A stretch of DNA of 64,000 nt from Massilia agilis (GTDB lineage Bacteria; Pseudomonadota; Gammaproteobacteria; Burkholderiales; Burkholderiaceae_D), in contig NZ_JANUHB010000002.1 of assembly GCF_024756255.1 (NCBI RefSeq), positions 992,001 to 1,056,000 of the forward strand, in the 5' to 3' direction. Numbering within the stretch: the first letter of the stretch is position 1; each line of letters opens with the position of its first letter. Position numbers and translations under genes: made by a program. Of the stretch, positions 26,640 through 36,077 are shown in pieces. The notes below the pieces were generated by a model. The model saw nothing but the letters and a program-made list of their open reading frames with translations, searched no databases and was not told the origin of the DNA.

Positions 26640-29263
26640 GGCAGCTCACCCTTATAACGGATAGTGTAGGACTCGAGGCCCCCCGCTTTTTGCAGCCCGG
26701 TACTGCCGCTTGCCGCCGTCTTGCCGTCAATGACGGCACCGTCGTCGCGCACCAACTCGTATGCGATGTTCCTCGCCGGCTTATTGTCAACGTGGATGAA
26801 GTTAACCTCTTGGTCAAAGTGGTAATTCGATGATCGTTCGTTGAACGCCTGCGAAACGCTCTTCGCCGGCAGCGTCTCCAAATTGCCGTGAAATAGAACC
26901 GGCGCAGCAGTGAAGAACTGCACCTTCTCGCCGATCTCGAGCATGTTGTTGACGCCGTGCAGCCGTACGCCCTTCTTGCCGCGAATGTTCACCCAGTCCG
27001 ATTCGCTGAGCAGTTCCAGCACCTTATTGGCGATCACCTCGACGTTGTCGCTCCGGGCCTCGACAGTCACTTTCCCGGCCGCCGCAACCAGTTTCATCCC
27101 AGCCTTGTGTACGAACAGTCTGAACGTCTTGCCGACACTGGCGAACAGCCCGTCGATGCTCGCAATCGAAAGACTCTTCCCGCTCGTGATGGCCGTATGC
27201 CTCGCGCTGGCGATGTGTGTCGACTGCGCCGTGGTTAGCTCGATACCGGCCGGACTGGCCACGACAAGGTGAGGCTCGCCGAGCTCAGGGAAAGCGCCCT
27301 TGGCTCCGCCACGGATGGCGTCAGTTTGAGCTTTCACATCCTCCGCCGCCTCGGACTGTTGGCCGGCTTCCTGTGCGCCGGAGCGTTCGGCCATCGATCC
27401 GAGCTGCTCCTGGATCTCCGCCGCTGACGCCAGGCGCTGCACGGTCTCACTCATGTCCTTCAGGTGTGATGTGGCGTTTGGCCGCGCCTCAGTCGTGATT
27501 AGCATCCCTTGACCGGCCCTCGCAACGCCCCACGCGTTGGTGGCTAGCTCCCACCCCTCACCACGCGAATCCTTACGTCCGCTCGTGTCCTCGATCCGCG
27601 TAATATGCCCGAGCGACAGCTGGCTGCACTGGTGGTCACTCTTTAGCTGCGCCTGAATCTTCTGACTGGTGTCGTCCAGAATGAGGTGATTACCACGCGC
27701 ACCGCCACCGCCCAGCTCCCTGCTGCGCAGACCGCTCAACGCAGCCTGCCCCGGGAGTTCCCAAGGCGGCATGTGGCGCGCGTTGTAGAGCGCGCCAAGG
27801 ATCAGCGGATGGTCGATGTTCCCATCGGGGTAGACGACCGCCACCTCCTCGCCCACGCGCGGTAGCCGCACCTGGCCGAACTGACTGCCCGCCGCCGGCA
27901 CCATCACCCGGATCCATGGCGAGCTGTTCTCGTCATAATTGCCCAGCCTGTCCCAATGGAACTGCACCTTCACGCGCCCGAGGCCATCGGTGTGGATCTC
28001 CTCCCCCGCCGGCCCCACGACAATCGCGGTTTGTACGCCCGGATTCGCGCACGGTTCGCTGTTGTAATTGGGGCCCGGGCGCCAGTGGATGTCTTTGCGA
28101 ATGCAGGTAAAACGGTTCTCGTAGTGCGACGCCGCGCCTCTACCGGCCAGGTAGTTGTTGCTCGCCTCATGATCGAGGGCCAGGATCAGGTAGTCGCGGC
28201 CCGCAATGCTGTGCCGCGGCTCCGGGTCGTACTCGACCGACCGCGGCTCGGCACTGAAATGGCCGCCAAGCTTGAACGTGCGGCCTGGCTGCACCGTTCG
28301 GTCGTTCCCGGCCGCTTCGAAGTACTGCGTGTCCTTGTCCTGCTCCACCATGCGCTGCTGCGCGAGCTTTTCGCCGTCGCTGCGGGTGCGAAAGCCGTAG
28401 GCACCGGCGTTCTCATAAACCTCATGCGGGAAGACGTCACCCTGCTGGTTGGCAGAGCCAACGCTGGCACGCTGCGCCACAGGGTTCTTGTAGTCGAAGC
28501 TGGCCAGCGTCGTCTTGCCCGAACCGAGGCGCCGCACCGCAGTCCACTCGCGGATGCCGTCGTCCTCGAGCGCCCCGCTCTTGTCGCGGAACGGGATCAC
28601 GTCCGGGTCGTCGTGCCGGGTCGCGTCGATCGGCTCGGCCAACACGCTCCTGTCCGACAAGACCAGCTTATGGCCGTCGAAGCGGTGCTCGTACCAATAG
28701 TGCAGCCCGCGCGCCTCCCAACGCCGGTGCAGGTGGTTGTAGTCGCTCTCGTTGTGCTGGTTGGCGACGGTCAGCCTCGGGTCGTCGTCGAACGTGTTCA
28801 TCTGCCAGTCGGCCTGGCGGTAATGCTGCAAGGTCGCCTCGGTGATCTCGCGGACGCTTTTACCGTGGAACGAGACGTTGTCCTTGCGCAGCCGCGCGAA
28901 CGCGAGCCACGGTTCGAGCACCATATGGTAGAAGGCGAACCCGCCATCAGTGCGCACGAACCTGAATTCGGTCACGTAGCCGTTGAAATACCGCAGCGAA
29001 CCATCCTCGCGCACCAGCGAAATGGTCACCATACGCGCCATCATCATCTTCAGCGGAATGCGTGCGTCGTCAGACAGCACCTCCGCGTCGATTCGGAAGT
29101 CGCGCGAGAGCTCCTCATGCGCGCGCAGCGTGTTCACGAGCAGGGTGGCTGTCTGCGGCCCGTCCTGGAACGGGAACTCGAGCCGCAAGAAGCGGTTGTG
29201 CTGCGAGTCGCCGCTAAACGCCGACAGCGCGGCTCCGGCACCGATTACCTGGCTCCCGCTCAT
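26636..29263 (-). CDS. vgrG: VgrG spike protein of the type VI secretion system
   Basis: An 875-residue protein. Residues 20-380 are the gp27-like part (RFLRLEFPFQDGPQTATLLV, then NESDYNHLHRRWEARGLHYW). The gp5-like OB fold follows (GLGRVKVQFHWDRLG, SPWIRVMVPAAGSQFGQ, PRVGEEVAVVYPDGN, about 425-500), then LILDDTS and a DUF2345-type repeat region (about 590-780). A C-terminal beta domain (about 805-875, ELVRDDGAVIDGKT) resembles the transthyretin-like adaptors that dock lipase effectors. Start ATG 29263 has a GGAGG site six bases upstream. It couples to the Tle4-like gene by ATGA, and a 99-bp gap separates it from tssG. Confidence 0.93.
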   Translation of the reverse strand: MSGSQVIGAGAALSAFSGDSQHNRFLRLEFPFQDGPQTATLLVNTLRAHEELSRDFRIDAEVLSDDARIPLKMMMARMVTISLVREDGSLRYFNGYVTEFRFVRTDGGFAFYHMVLEPWLAFARLRKDNVSFHGKSVREITEATLQHYRQADWQMNTFDDDPRLTVANQHNESDYNHLHRRWEARGLHYWYEHRFDGHKLVLSDRSVLAEPIDATRHDDPDVIPFRDKSGALEDDGIREWTAVRRLGSGKTTLASFDYKNPVAQRASVGSANQQGDVFPHEVYENAGAYGFRTRSDGEKLAQQRMVEQDKDTQYFEAAGNDRTVQPGRTFKLGGHFSAEPRSVEYDPEPRHSIAGRDYLILALDHEASNNYLAGRGAASHYENRFTCIRKDIHWRPGPNYNSEPCANPGVQTAIVVGPAGEEIHTDGLGRVKVQFHWDRLGNYDENSSPWIRVMVPAAGSQFGQVRLPRVGEEVAVVYPDGNIDHPLILGALYNARHMPPWELPGQAALSGLRSRELGGGGARGNHLILDDTSQKIQAQLKSDHQCSQLSLGHITRIEDTSGRKDSRGEGWELATNAWGVARAGQGMLITTEARPNATSHLKDMSETVQRLASAAEIQEQLGSMAERSGAQEAGQQSEAAEDVKAQTDAIRGGAKGAFPELGEPHLVVASPAGIELTTAQSTHIASARHTAITSGKSLSIASIDGLFASVGKTFRLFVHKAGMKLVAAAGKVTVEARSDNVEVIANKVLELLSESDWVNIRGKKGVRLHGVNNMLEIGEKVQFFTAAPVLFHGNLETLPAKSVSQAFNERSSNYHFDQEVNFIHVDNKPARNIAYELVRDDGAVIDGKTAASGSTGLQKAGGLESYTIRYKGELP

Positions 29264-29362
29264 TACCTGCCTCCACTGGTCGCTCGGCGTGGCCGTAGCG
29301 AAAAACGAAAAATGTGCAGCAGCTACGTTACCGCGCCGTGCCGACAGGAACCTTGACAGCAG

Positions 29363-30472
29363 TCAACGCGACACGGGCAATCGGAAGCTTCCGACAGCCG
29401 GCACGGCCGGGCGAAGCATTGCGCCGATCTCCGGACGTTGCGCGACGCCGGCGGTCCCTGTCAGAAACGTGTCCCAACCAAGCCGTCTGCTAATGCTGTG
29501 CGTGGACAGCGACATCCGCTTGATGCAGCTGGGCGCCAGCAGCAGGCGAATCTCGTACTGCAAGGTGGGCGTGGCGAACAGCGTGACCATCTCTTCCATC
29601 GCACGCCGCGCAGCGCCGCCGGGCAGGAACTCGGCAAGTCGCGCTTCATCGAGGGGGCCAACATGCAGCCGTGCGCGCAAGTCGTGGCGCCACAGGCGCA
29701 CTCCGAGCACCGTCCCGGCACCCAGCATCGGATTGGTCGTCCCGAGTGTGCTGCGACGGTTCTCGGGGATCAGATCCCAGGCGCCGGCGAACTGCTCCAG
29801 CCGGATCGGCACGCCGAAGTAGTCGGCGAGCACGCGCTCTACCGTGACAGCGGATACTGGTCGGGTTCCCAAGAGCGCTGCATAATAGGCCTTCGTTTCG
29901 GCTCTCACCTCGCCAGCCGCCGCCCTTCCCGCCGGTTGCGTCCTGGCTCCCGCCAGCGCCGTCAGCATCGGCAGCAGGCGATCCTCTCCGCGAACATCGA
30001 TGCCATGTTCGACCCGGTACTTCGCCCAGGCCTCGTAAAACAACCCAATCAGCCGGTTGGAGAAAAGGTCGATCAGTTCGCGCTGGCTTGCGTCGCCGTC
30101 CACCGACTGCCGCGCCGCGACCCGCTCCGTGTCATGCAGCGGAAGCGTTCCGGCAGCGCCGAGCAGCCCAACGAACGCGGGAGTGACCCGGATCTTTCGC
30201 ACCTGGCCGCTCTGCACGGCGCGGGCGCCATCGCGCTTATCCAGCGGTGGCCTGGGCTCGATCTCGACCATTCGAACTTCGCTCGCGGGGAACGCCAGGG
30301 ACAGGCTGTTCTGGAATCGCAGCACTTCCTTGAAGGCGCGTTCGTACGGAACACCGTGGCGCCGAAGTACGCCTAACAGCACATTCACGAGCTGCACAAA
30401 CTGGAAGCGTTGCGGCTCATCCAGCAGCAGGTTGATCAAACCAGCGGCATGTATCCGCTTCGTGGCAGGCAT
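29363..30472 (-). CDS. tssG: Type VI baseplate subunit TssG
   Basis: A 369-residue baseplate wedge protein (ImpH/VasB). The N-terminus INLLLDEPQRFQFVQLVNVLL and the middle LPLHDTERVA and ELIDLFSNRLIGLFYEAW are family landmarks, as is the DYFGVPIRLEQFAGAWDLIP block. TssG dimers form the wedge core with TssF and TssE. The ATG at 30472 overlaps the end of tssF by 37 bp, with the same order as in other T6SS loci, so tssE-tssF-tssG-vgrG read as one operon. Confidence 0.92.
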   Translation of the reverse strand: MPATKRIHAAGLINLLLDEPQRFQFVQLVNVLLGVLRRHGVPYERAFKEVLRFQNSLSLAFPASEVRMVEIEPRPPLDKRDGARAVQSGQVRKIRVTPAFVGLLGAAGTLPLHDTERVAARQSVDGDASQRELIDLFSNRLIGLFYEAWAKYRVEHGIDVRGEDRLLPMLTALAGARTQPAGRAAAGEVRAETKAYYAALLGTRPVSAVTVERVLADYFGVPIRLEQFAGAWDLIPENRRSTLGTTNPMLGAGTVLGVRLWRHDLRARLHVGPLDEARLAEFLPGGAARRAMEEMVTLFATPTLQYEIRLLLAPSCIKRMSLSTHSISRRLGWDTFLTGTAGVAQRPEIGAMLRPAVPAVGSFRLPVSR

Positions 30473-32289
30473 CGGAACAGTTCCTTTCCGCTTTGGTGCG
30501 ACAGGACGACGAGTTCAACAAAGCTGTTCACGTAGACATACAGGCCAAAGAAGTGGTCGAGGACCTGGGCGAACAGGTGCAGGCCCGCGCCAACAAAAGC
30601 CTCCTCGTCCAGCGTAAGGCGTAACTCGACACCATGCGCCAGCGATGCTCCCCGCTTGTGCCGTATCCACGCGGTCGTCTCGTTCTGCTCGAAGCCGACG
30701 ATGCCGCCGATCTGCCGTCGCGATACCGGGGTCTGCGCGAGATCGTAAAGGGCCAGCATCTCGCGCAGGCCGGCGGCACCTTCCTCCAACAGCAAGTGAT
30801 GATCGAGGGCGAGGTGCGAGATAAGCCGCCAGTCGCTATCGGCACCTTTCATCAGCCGAAGGGGACGCGTGGGCCTGCGCAGGAAACGGATCACGTCGCT
30901 GCGCGCGGCGCCTGGCACGAAGAGATCGCCCTCGGAGGCGCCGACCTTGACCGAGCATGGCAGGTCCCGGTTTGTGCAGGTTAGCTCGACCGAGAGCGTG
31001 TTTCGTTCGATCTGAAGCGGATCGCAATCCGAGTTCACAAGCGTGATCGACTTCTCGTGGCCAGGACTGGTAATGGCGAGCGTTTCGTCATGGCGCATCA
31101 GCCAGTAGCGGCCTTTTGGCACGTCCACTTCCTCGCCGTGCCGCATCGAGTAAAACGGGCGAAACTCGACGGCGGACGCCGTGCCGTTCCCGCTTTGGCG
31201 CACCATGTGCACCTTATCGACCGAGTAGACCTCGAACGCCTGCGGGAAAGCGCCGTGGGCCAGTAGCGTGTAGTCGGAAGACACCTGGTCGTACGTGATC
31301 GGCACGCCCGGCTGGCTGAACAGGTTCACGACCGGCGTGCAGCCCGGCAGCAGGTTCTCCGCCGAGAGATTTGCCAGCATGCGCGCTTTGTCGGAGTCGG
31401 GTGGCACGTCGGCCACAGCCAGGCGCAGCGTGACACGGGAGCACCCTTCGGGCACACGCGCAAGGACTGCCGGCAGATCGATGTCGAAGAAGTTGAATTT
31501 TTCAGGGAACGCAAAATATTCGGCGAGGATGCGATATGCGGCATGCGACTTCGCCCTGAAAGGGATTAGCCCTTCGTCGTCCGCAAAACCGACCGGCTTG
31601 ATCGGGACCGCCGGCAACGGCTGCCACGGACCGTCTTCGCCCACCTGCAAGTACGCGCCGGCAGTGTGGATGAACAGGACATCGCGCAGCGTGGCGCAGA
31701 AGGATGAGTCCCCGTCGACGTACAACCGCACGGTGTCGGACTCCTTCGCCGATAGTGGCACGCCTGGCCGGGAGGACTCCAGCACCAGCGTGAGCGACGA
31801 CGCGGCCCCTTCCGGCAAGCGGGTGGCCGCCGGTGCGCAAATCATCGATTCGAAGCTTGCCGCAGCCACCCTCACCCCGCCCGGCGCAACTTCATACACT
31901 GTCTTGAATCTGCACGGCACGTCGCGCACAGGCGCCGTTTCGAGCAGTGTGCCGCGCGGCACCTCGGCGATCGGTGCCACCTGTCCGTGCGCGTCCGGTT
32001 CGCCAAAGAACCGCACGATCGCGCACGATGGAAACGGCCGCAGGAAGTGGGGAAACAGCTGATTGAGCAGCGCTTCGGTGAATTCGGGGTACGAATCGTC
32101 CAGTCGCTTGGTGACGCGGGCGCAGAGCAATGCAACCGCCTGGATCAGGCGCTCGACGTGCGGGTCGTCGCACGCCTCCCCGCCCATCTGCAGCTTGGCC
32201 GCCACTTTCGGGTAGCGCTGGGCATACTCCCGGCACAGCGACCTGAGGTTCACGAGCTCGCGCTCGTACTTTGCAAACAGTTCATCCAT
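30436..32289 (-). CDS. tssF: Type VI baseplate subunit TssF
   Basis: A 617-residue baseplate protein (ImpG/VasA). It opens MDELFAKYERELVNLRSL and continues YPKVAAKLQMGG and DPHVERLIQAVALLCARV, with LLNQLFPHFLRPFPSCAIV, all typical of TssF. The C-terminus, LHLFAQVLDHFFGLYVYVNSF, is also conserved. It makes the baseplate wedge with TssG and TssE in the cytoplasm. The ATG at 32289 lies 20 bp past the tssE stop. The open frame extends to 32451, but those residues read over tssE in another frame and are not conserved. Confidence 0.93.
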   Translation of the reverse strand: MDELFAKYERELVNLRSLCREYAQRYPKVAAKLQMGGEACDDPHVERLIQAVALLCARVTKRLDDSYPEFTEALLNQLFPHFLRPFPSCAIVRFFGEPDAHGQVAPIAEVPRGTLLETAPVRDVPCRFKTVYEVAPGGVRVAAASFESMICAPAATRLPEGAASSLTLVLESSRPGVPLSAKESDTVRLYVDGDSSFCATLRDVLFIHTAGAYLQVGEDGPWQPLPAVPIKPVGFADDEGLIPFRAKSHAAYRILAEYFAFPEKFNFFDIDLPAVLARVPEGCSRVTLRLAVADVPPDSDKARMLANLSAENLLPGCTPVVNLFSQPGVPITYDQVSSDYTLLAHGAFPQAFEVYSVDKVHMVRQSGNGTASAVEFRPFYSMRHGEEVDVPKGRYWLMRHDETLAITSPGHEKSITLVNSDCDPLQIERNTLSVELTCTNRDLPCSVKVGASEGDLFVPGAARSDVIRFLRRPTRPLRLMKGADSDWRLISHLALDHHLLLEEGAAGLREMLALYDLAQTPVSRRQIGGIVGFEQNETTAWIRHKRGASLAHGVELRLTLDEEAFVGAGLHLFAQVLDHFFGLYVYVNSFVELVVLSHQSGKELFRCLPRSGYMPLV

Positions 32290-32309
32290 GACAGCGGCGA
32301 CCTCGAGTT

Positions 32310-32783
32310 CTATCTGCTCCCCTCGACCGAGTACTGCTGCAGCGACGGGCGAAAGACGGCGTTGAAGGACATCGGCCCGGCTTGCGGTGCGCTTTTCAAC
32401 TGCGCCGTGATCAGGAAATCGACACGGTTGATCGCCCCCTTCTTCTGACACAGGCTCACAGCCACTTTTTGCAGGCGGGGCTCATGACGCTCGATGGCCA
32501 GCCGTACCGCCGCGCAGATCTGCTGCTGGTCGGTGTCGCTGGTCATGCACATACCCGCGAAATCGATCAAGCCATAATTGACAACGGAGCCGGCGACGGC
32601 TGGGTAAGAGGCCAGATCGGACGGCAGCAACGCCGAGCGGGTATTGAGGAGTGCTTCGAGGTCGCGCGTGATGCTCCGCTTCGAGTCCTCCAGCGCACGC
32701 GCGCCCGCACCGGCCTTGCTGGCGTGATGTCGTTCGTCATCCTCGTCCAGCCTGTCCAAGAGACCAAGTGAAAAGCCGCGCAT
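32310..32783 (-). CDS. tssE: Type VI baseplate subunit TssE (gp25-like)
   Basis: A 157-residue gp25-like protein. The start FSLGLLDRLDED and the SITRDLEALLNTRSALLP segment, followed by VVNYGLIDFAG, are the family's conserved core; the C-terminal part has the beta-rich FLITAQLKS. It joins sheath to baseplate. Start ATG 32783 is preceded by GAGGAGG four bases away, which decides it over the longer frame to 32900. It is the first gene of the leftward tss operon. Confidence 0.9.
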   Translation of the reverse strand: MRGFSLGLLDRLDEDDERHHASKAGAGARALEDSKRSITRDLEALLNTRSALLPSDLASYPAVAGSVVNYGLIDFAGMCMTSDTDQQQICAAVRLAIERHEPRLQKVAVSLCQKKGAINRVDFLITAQLKSAPQAGPMSFNAVFRPSLQQYSVEGSR

Positions 32784-32968
32784 ACGACCTCCTCGCAATG
32801 TTCCACCGGCGATTATCAGTGCCTTGTTGATGCGCAATTTTGCGCCCTCGCAAGAACTGCACTGGGGAATGGAAAAGCGAACCGATCTGATCAGGATCAA
32901 TAGTGGAATTGCCGCGTGAAGCCATGCTTTTAAGAATCTGTGTGGAAAACAACACGACGGAGGGAATC
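32784..32968. promoter_or_regulatory. Divergent intergenic region between tssE and tssK
   Basis: These 185 bp must hold promoters for both directions. For tssK a weak sigma-70 candidate is TTGCCG near 32909 with AT-rich AAGAAT about 17 bp further. No sigma-54 GG-N10-GC motif was seen. Ribosome sites at both ends are strong (GAGGAGG for tssE, GGAGGGA for tssK). Confidence 0.4.
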
Positions 32969-34300
32969 ATGAGCGCATCGAAGATTCTGTGGTCGGAAGG
33001 CCTGACCTTGGGCCCGCAGCACTTCCAGTGCCAGGACATCTACCACGAAGCGCGGCTGCGCCAGATGGCCAAAGCGCTCAATCCGCATTTCTGGGGCATT
33101 CGCTCGATTCAGTGGAACCTCGATGGCCTCGGCCACGGCCGACTGGGTGCTGATGCGATGTCGGTTATCTTCCCGGACGGTGAGATCTACGAAGCGCCCG
33201 GCACTGACCTGCTGCCTGATCCCGTTGACCTGTCGCGCTTGCCGCAGGATACGCAGACCTTCACCTTCTATATTTCGCTTGCAGTAGTGAAGCCGCATGG
33301 CGGTAATACAGCCGACGACGCCCGCTATGTGCGCTGCGAATCGGAAGTGCTCGACCTGTACAGTGAAGCGCTGGCGATCGAAGTGCCGTTCCTGAAGACG
33401 AAGGCCAGGCTGGTGTCGCAACTCGGTCCGCGCGATCCGCATACCAGCCTACCGGTGGTGCAGGTTCGGCGCACCGCGGAAGGCGGATTCGAGATCGATC
33501 CGTCGTTCATTCCGCCGAGCATTGCGATAGGCGGCACGCCCGTGCTCAAGCGCATGATCGATGGCTTGATCAGCGCACTGACCGCGAAGATCGAAGCGCT
33601 GCAGCGCATGCACCGCAAGACCAGCGCCGACGTGTATGAGGTATCGACCGGTGACATTTCGTCCTGGTGGATGCTCAATATCGTGAGCACCGCGAATGCC
33701 CTGCTGATGCATACGGTGCGATCGGCCGGGCATCACCCGGAGGCGCTGTACGAGAAGCTGTTGTCCCTCGCCGGCGGGCTCATGACCTTCTCGGACAGGT
33801 ACAAGAGCGCCGACCTGCCGGCATACCGGCACGAAGCGCTCGGTGACGTCTTCGGCAAGTTGGACACCATCATCCGCGACCTGGTCGATACCGTCATCGC
33901 GGCGAAGTACTTCCTGATCCCGCTGGTCGCCGACAAGAACCGCCGGGCGTGCTACCGTGGTGCGCTCGATCCATCCCGCGTGACGCGCGACACCCAACTG
34001 GTCCTGGCCGTCAACGCCGACATGCCCCCTCTGGAACTGGTGGCCGCGGTACCAGTGCGGCTCAAACTCGGCGCTCCGGACGACCTGGACAAGATTATCG
34101 GTTCAGCGCTGCCCGGGGTACCGCTCACACACATGCCGCAGGTGCCGCCAGCGGTGCCGGTGCGGCCAAACACCTACTATTTCTCAGTGGCCACGAAGGG
34201 CACCCTCTACGAAAACGCACTGAAGACCGGCGCCGTGGCCGTCTACGCCCCGGATGGAATACCGGGCTTGAAGATCGAGCTGATCGCGGTTACTTCTTAG
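32969..34300 (+). CDS. tssK: Type VI baseplate subunit TssK
   Basis: A 443-residue trimeric protein that links the baseplate to the TssJLM membrane complex. The N-terminus KILWSEGLTLGPQHFQCQD is the strong TssK signature; GELYEAPG-like GEIYEAPG, then NTYYFSVATKGTLYENAL near the end, are also conserved. It is read divergently from tssE, starting at ATG 32969 behind GGAGGGA. Its partners TssJ, TssL and TssM, and TssA/B/C, Hcp and ClpV are not present; the gene to the right is a protease unrelated to secretion. Its stop overlaps the convergent S41 gene by 11 bp. Confidence 0.93.
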   Translation: MSASKILWSEGLTLGPQHFQCQDIYHEARLRQMAKALNPHFWGIRSIQWNLDGLGHGRLGADAMSVIFPDGEIYEAPGTDLLPDPVDLSRLPQDTQTFTFYISLAVVKPHGGNTADDARYVRCESEVLDLYSEALAIEVPFLKTKARLVSQLGPRDPHTSLPVVQVRRTAEGGFEIDPSFIPPSIAIGGTPVLKRMIDGLISALTAKIEALQRMHRKTSADVYEVSTGDISSWWMLNIVSTANALLMHTVRSAGHHPEALYEKLLSLAGGLMTFSDRYKSADLPAYRHEALGDVFGKLDTIIRDLVDTVIAAKYFLIPLVADKNRRACYRGALDPSRVTRDTQLVLAVNADMPPLELVAAVPVRLKLGAPDDLDKIIGSALPGVPLTHMPQVPPAVPVRPNTYYFSVATKGTLYENALKTGAVAVYAPDGIPGLKIELIAVTS

Positions 34301-35381
34301 GCTCGGCGGACGCCAGCGGGGCGGTTCCCTGAAGCCGACGCTGCAGCAGGTCCTGGGCCACCGCAAGCGCCTTGTCCGGCGCCGCTGCGATATCCGGGAT
34401 GACGCCCACTCCCTCCCAGTTGGTATGGGTAATTGGACTGATGCTGCGCCGGCCGGGTATCACGGCAAAAAAATGGTCGCCAAGTCGATAAGGGCGCGCA
34501 GGGTGGGCTCCGCCCCAGGTCCGCTCGCCGATCACCGTCGCGCGTTTCATTGCCTGCATCGTGTAAGCGAAATCTTCCCCCGCGGACATCGTGCCGGGGC
34601 CGGCCAGAATGACGACCGGCTTCTTGCCGCCATAGCGTTTGCCGTCAAGCTTGTCTTGGGTCCAATGCTGCGTGCTGATGCCGGTATCCCGATCCCAGAT
34701 GTCGTTCAGGCGTGTACGCTGGTCCACGAAATAGCTGATCAGTAAGGCCACCGATGCCGGCCCGCCGCCGCCGTTGTCGCGTAGATCCACGATGAGGCCG
34801 TCGGTGTCAGCCAGTTCATCCATCGCTGCGCCGTACCTTTCAGCCATCACGAAATCAGGAGGGAAACCGGAAACCTTCAGGTAGCCGATGTTGGAGCCCA
34901 GGTGATCGACCTTTTCCACGCGCTGGTGTGCCATGCGGCGCATGATCAGCCGCATCACGATGTTGGTGCGCTGCTCCCACTCCGCTTTGGACGCCGGTGG
35001 AGGCCCGACCGCATCGTCGAGCGGAACCGGTTTGGGACTGAACCTCACCGACATATGCTGGTCATGGGCTACGCCGCGAATATCGTCCGTGAGCTGTTTT
35101 GCCAGCTGTTTGCCGTCCGTCACCCCATCGTACTTGCCCTCGTGCTGGCGCTGACGCAGGACCGCTTCAATTTGCTTGGCCTTGTCGGGAAAGACGTAGT
35201 GCTCGTTCAGCCTTGCCACCAGGGTATCGATCGCCTCCACCCGCATTGCGCTGTCGACGACGACCTTTGGCTGCGGCATCTGTTGTTCCCACAAAGGCCG
35301 CCACAGGGGGACGGTGGCATATGCGCCGATGATCACGGTCAGCACCAGCAAAGACGGTATGACAATCCATTTCTTTTTCAT
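34290..35381 (-). CDS. S41 family serine peptidase (interphotoreceptor retinoid-binding-like)
   Basis: A 363-residue exported protease-like protein. A membrane/signal helix covers residues 5-25 (IVIPSLLVLTVIIGAYATV). The N-terminal helical domain (YVFPDKAKQIEAVLRQ, GKQLAKQLTDDIRGVAHDQHMSVRF) is followed by GYLKVSGFPP, LIVDLRDNGGGGPASVALLISYF and GPGTMSAGEDFAYTMQAMKRA, the S41 core with Ser as nucleophile. No PDZ domain is seen, which places it in the tail-specific-like, IRBP-related subgroup. It starts at ATG 35381 and converges with tssK. The upstream 250 bp (35382-35632) hold no gene. Confidence 0.88.
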   Translation of the reverse strand: MKKKWIVIPSLLVLTVIIGAYATVPLWRPLWEQQMPQPKVVVDSAMRVEAIDTLVARLNEHYVFPDKAKQIEAVLRQRQHEGKYDGVTDGKQLAKQLTDDIRGVAHDQHMSVRFSPKPVPLDDAVGPPPASKAEWEQRTNIVMRLIMRRMAHQRVEKVDHLGSNIGYLKVSGFPPDFVMAERYGAAMDELADTDGLIVDLRDNGGGGPASVALLISYFVDQRTRLNDIWDRDTGISTQHWTQDKLDGKRYGGKKPVVILAGPGTMSAGEDFAYTMQAMKRATVIGERTWGGAHPARPYRLGDHFFAVIPGRRSISPITHTNWEGVGVIPDIAAAPDKALAVAQDLLQRRLQGTAPLASAEPKK

Positions 35382-35632
35382 TTTTTCCCTCTGATTGTGG
35401 CACGCGGGTTGCGATGTTTGGTGGATGCATCAGAAACGAACACTTCATCAATAATGCAATGAAGCTGATTTAGCATAGCAATATTAATTTCCCTTTGCTA
35501 GCAAATTTTATTTCCGATTGAGCGCACTCACTCCGAAGAAGACGGCGATCGGGACAAGCCGCGTGTCTGCTCACTTCCGAATCCCTAACCTGGATTATGT
35601 TTTTTGCACTGCGGCAACGTTACCATTAGGGT

Positions 35633-35995
35633 ATGGTTTCCCGTCGCCTTACCCGTCAACTGGTCTGCTGGCTGCTCTGCCTGTACGCGGCCGCGTTGTC
35701 GATTGCCGCGGCGGCCCCGGTTGTGCTGCCGGCGGCGGGGCACCAGACGACGATGGAGATGCACTGCCACGAGCAGCCTTCGCCCGTCAAACAGCACCAC
35801 GTCAACTGCAGCGACAGCTGCCTGCTCGGCTGCCTGCTCGCCACCGCCGTCGGCGCCCCCTATGCCGAGACGCGGCTCGCGGGCGCTGCCTGCACTGCAC
35901 CGCTGCGTGGCCTCATCCCACCATCCCGTCCTGCCTTGCCGGCAGTCGCCCTCTGCGCCCCCTTGCCGCCACGCGGCCCGCCAAGCCTGTCCTGA
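35633..35995 (+). CDS. Small secreted His/Cys-rich protein (DUF2946-like)
   Basis: A 120-residue exported protein starting at ATG 35633. A signal peptide covers about residues 1-28 (RQLVCWLLCLYAAALSIAAAAP). The mature part has a metal-binding-like cluster MEMHCHEQ with HHVNCSDSCLLGC, then a Pro-rich tail. Proteins of this kind commonly precede TonB-dependent copper receptors, as here, 83 bp upstream of the OprC-like gene. A role in copper handling is inferred from residues and context. Confidence 0.7.
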   Translation: MVSRRLTRQLVCWLLCLYAAALSIAAAAPVVLPAAGHQTTMEMHCHEQPSPVKQHHVNCSDSCLLGCLLATAVGAPYAETRLAGAACTAPLRGLIPPSRPALPAVALCAPLPPRGPPSLS

Positions 35996-36077
35996 TTGCC
36001 CACAACCTTACGACTCACCCGATGCGTGCCGTCCCAAGCGGCACGGCACGCATCCGCACACGCAAACAGGATTCAAA

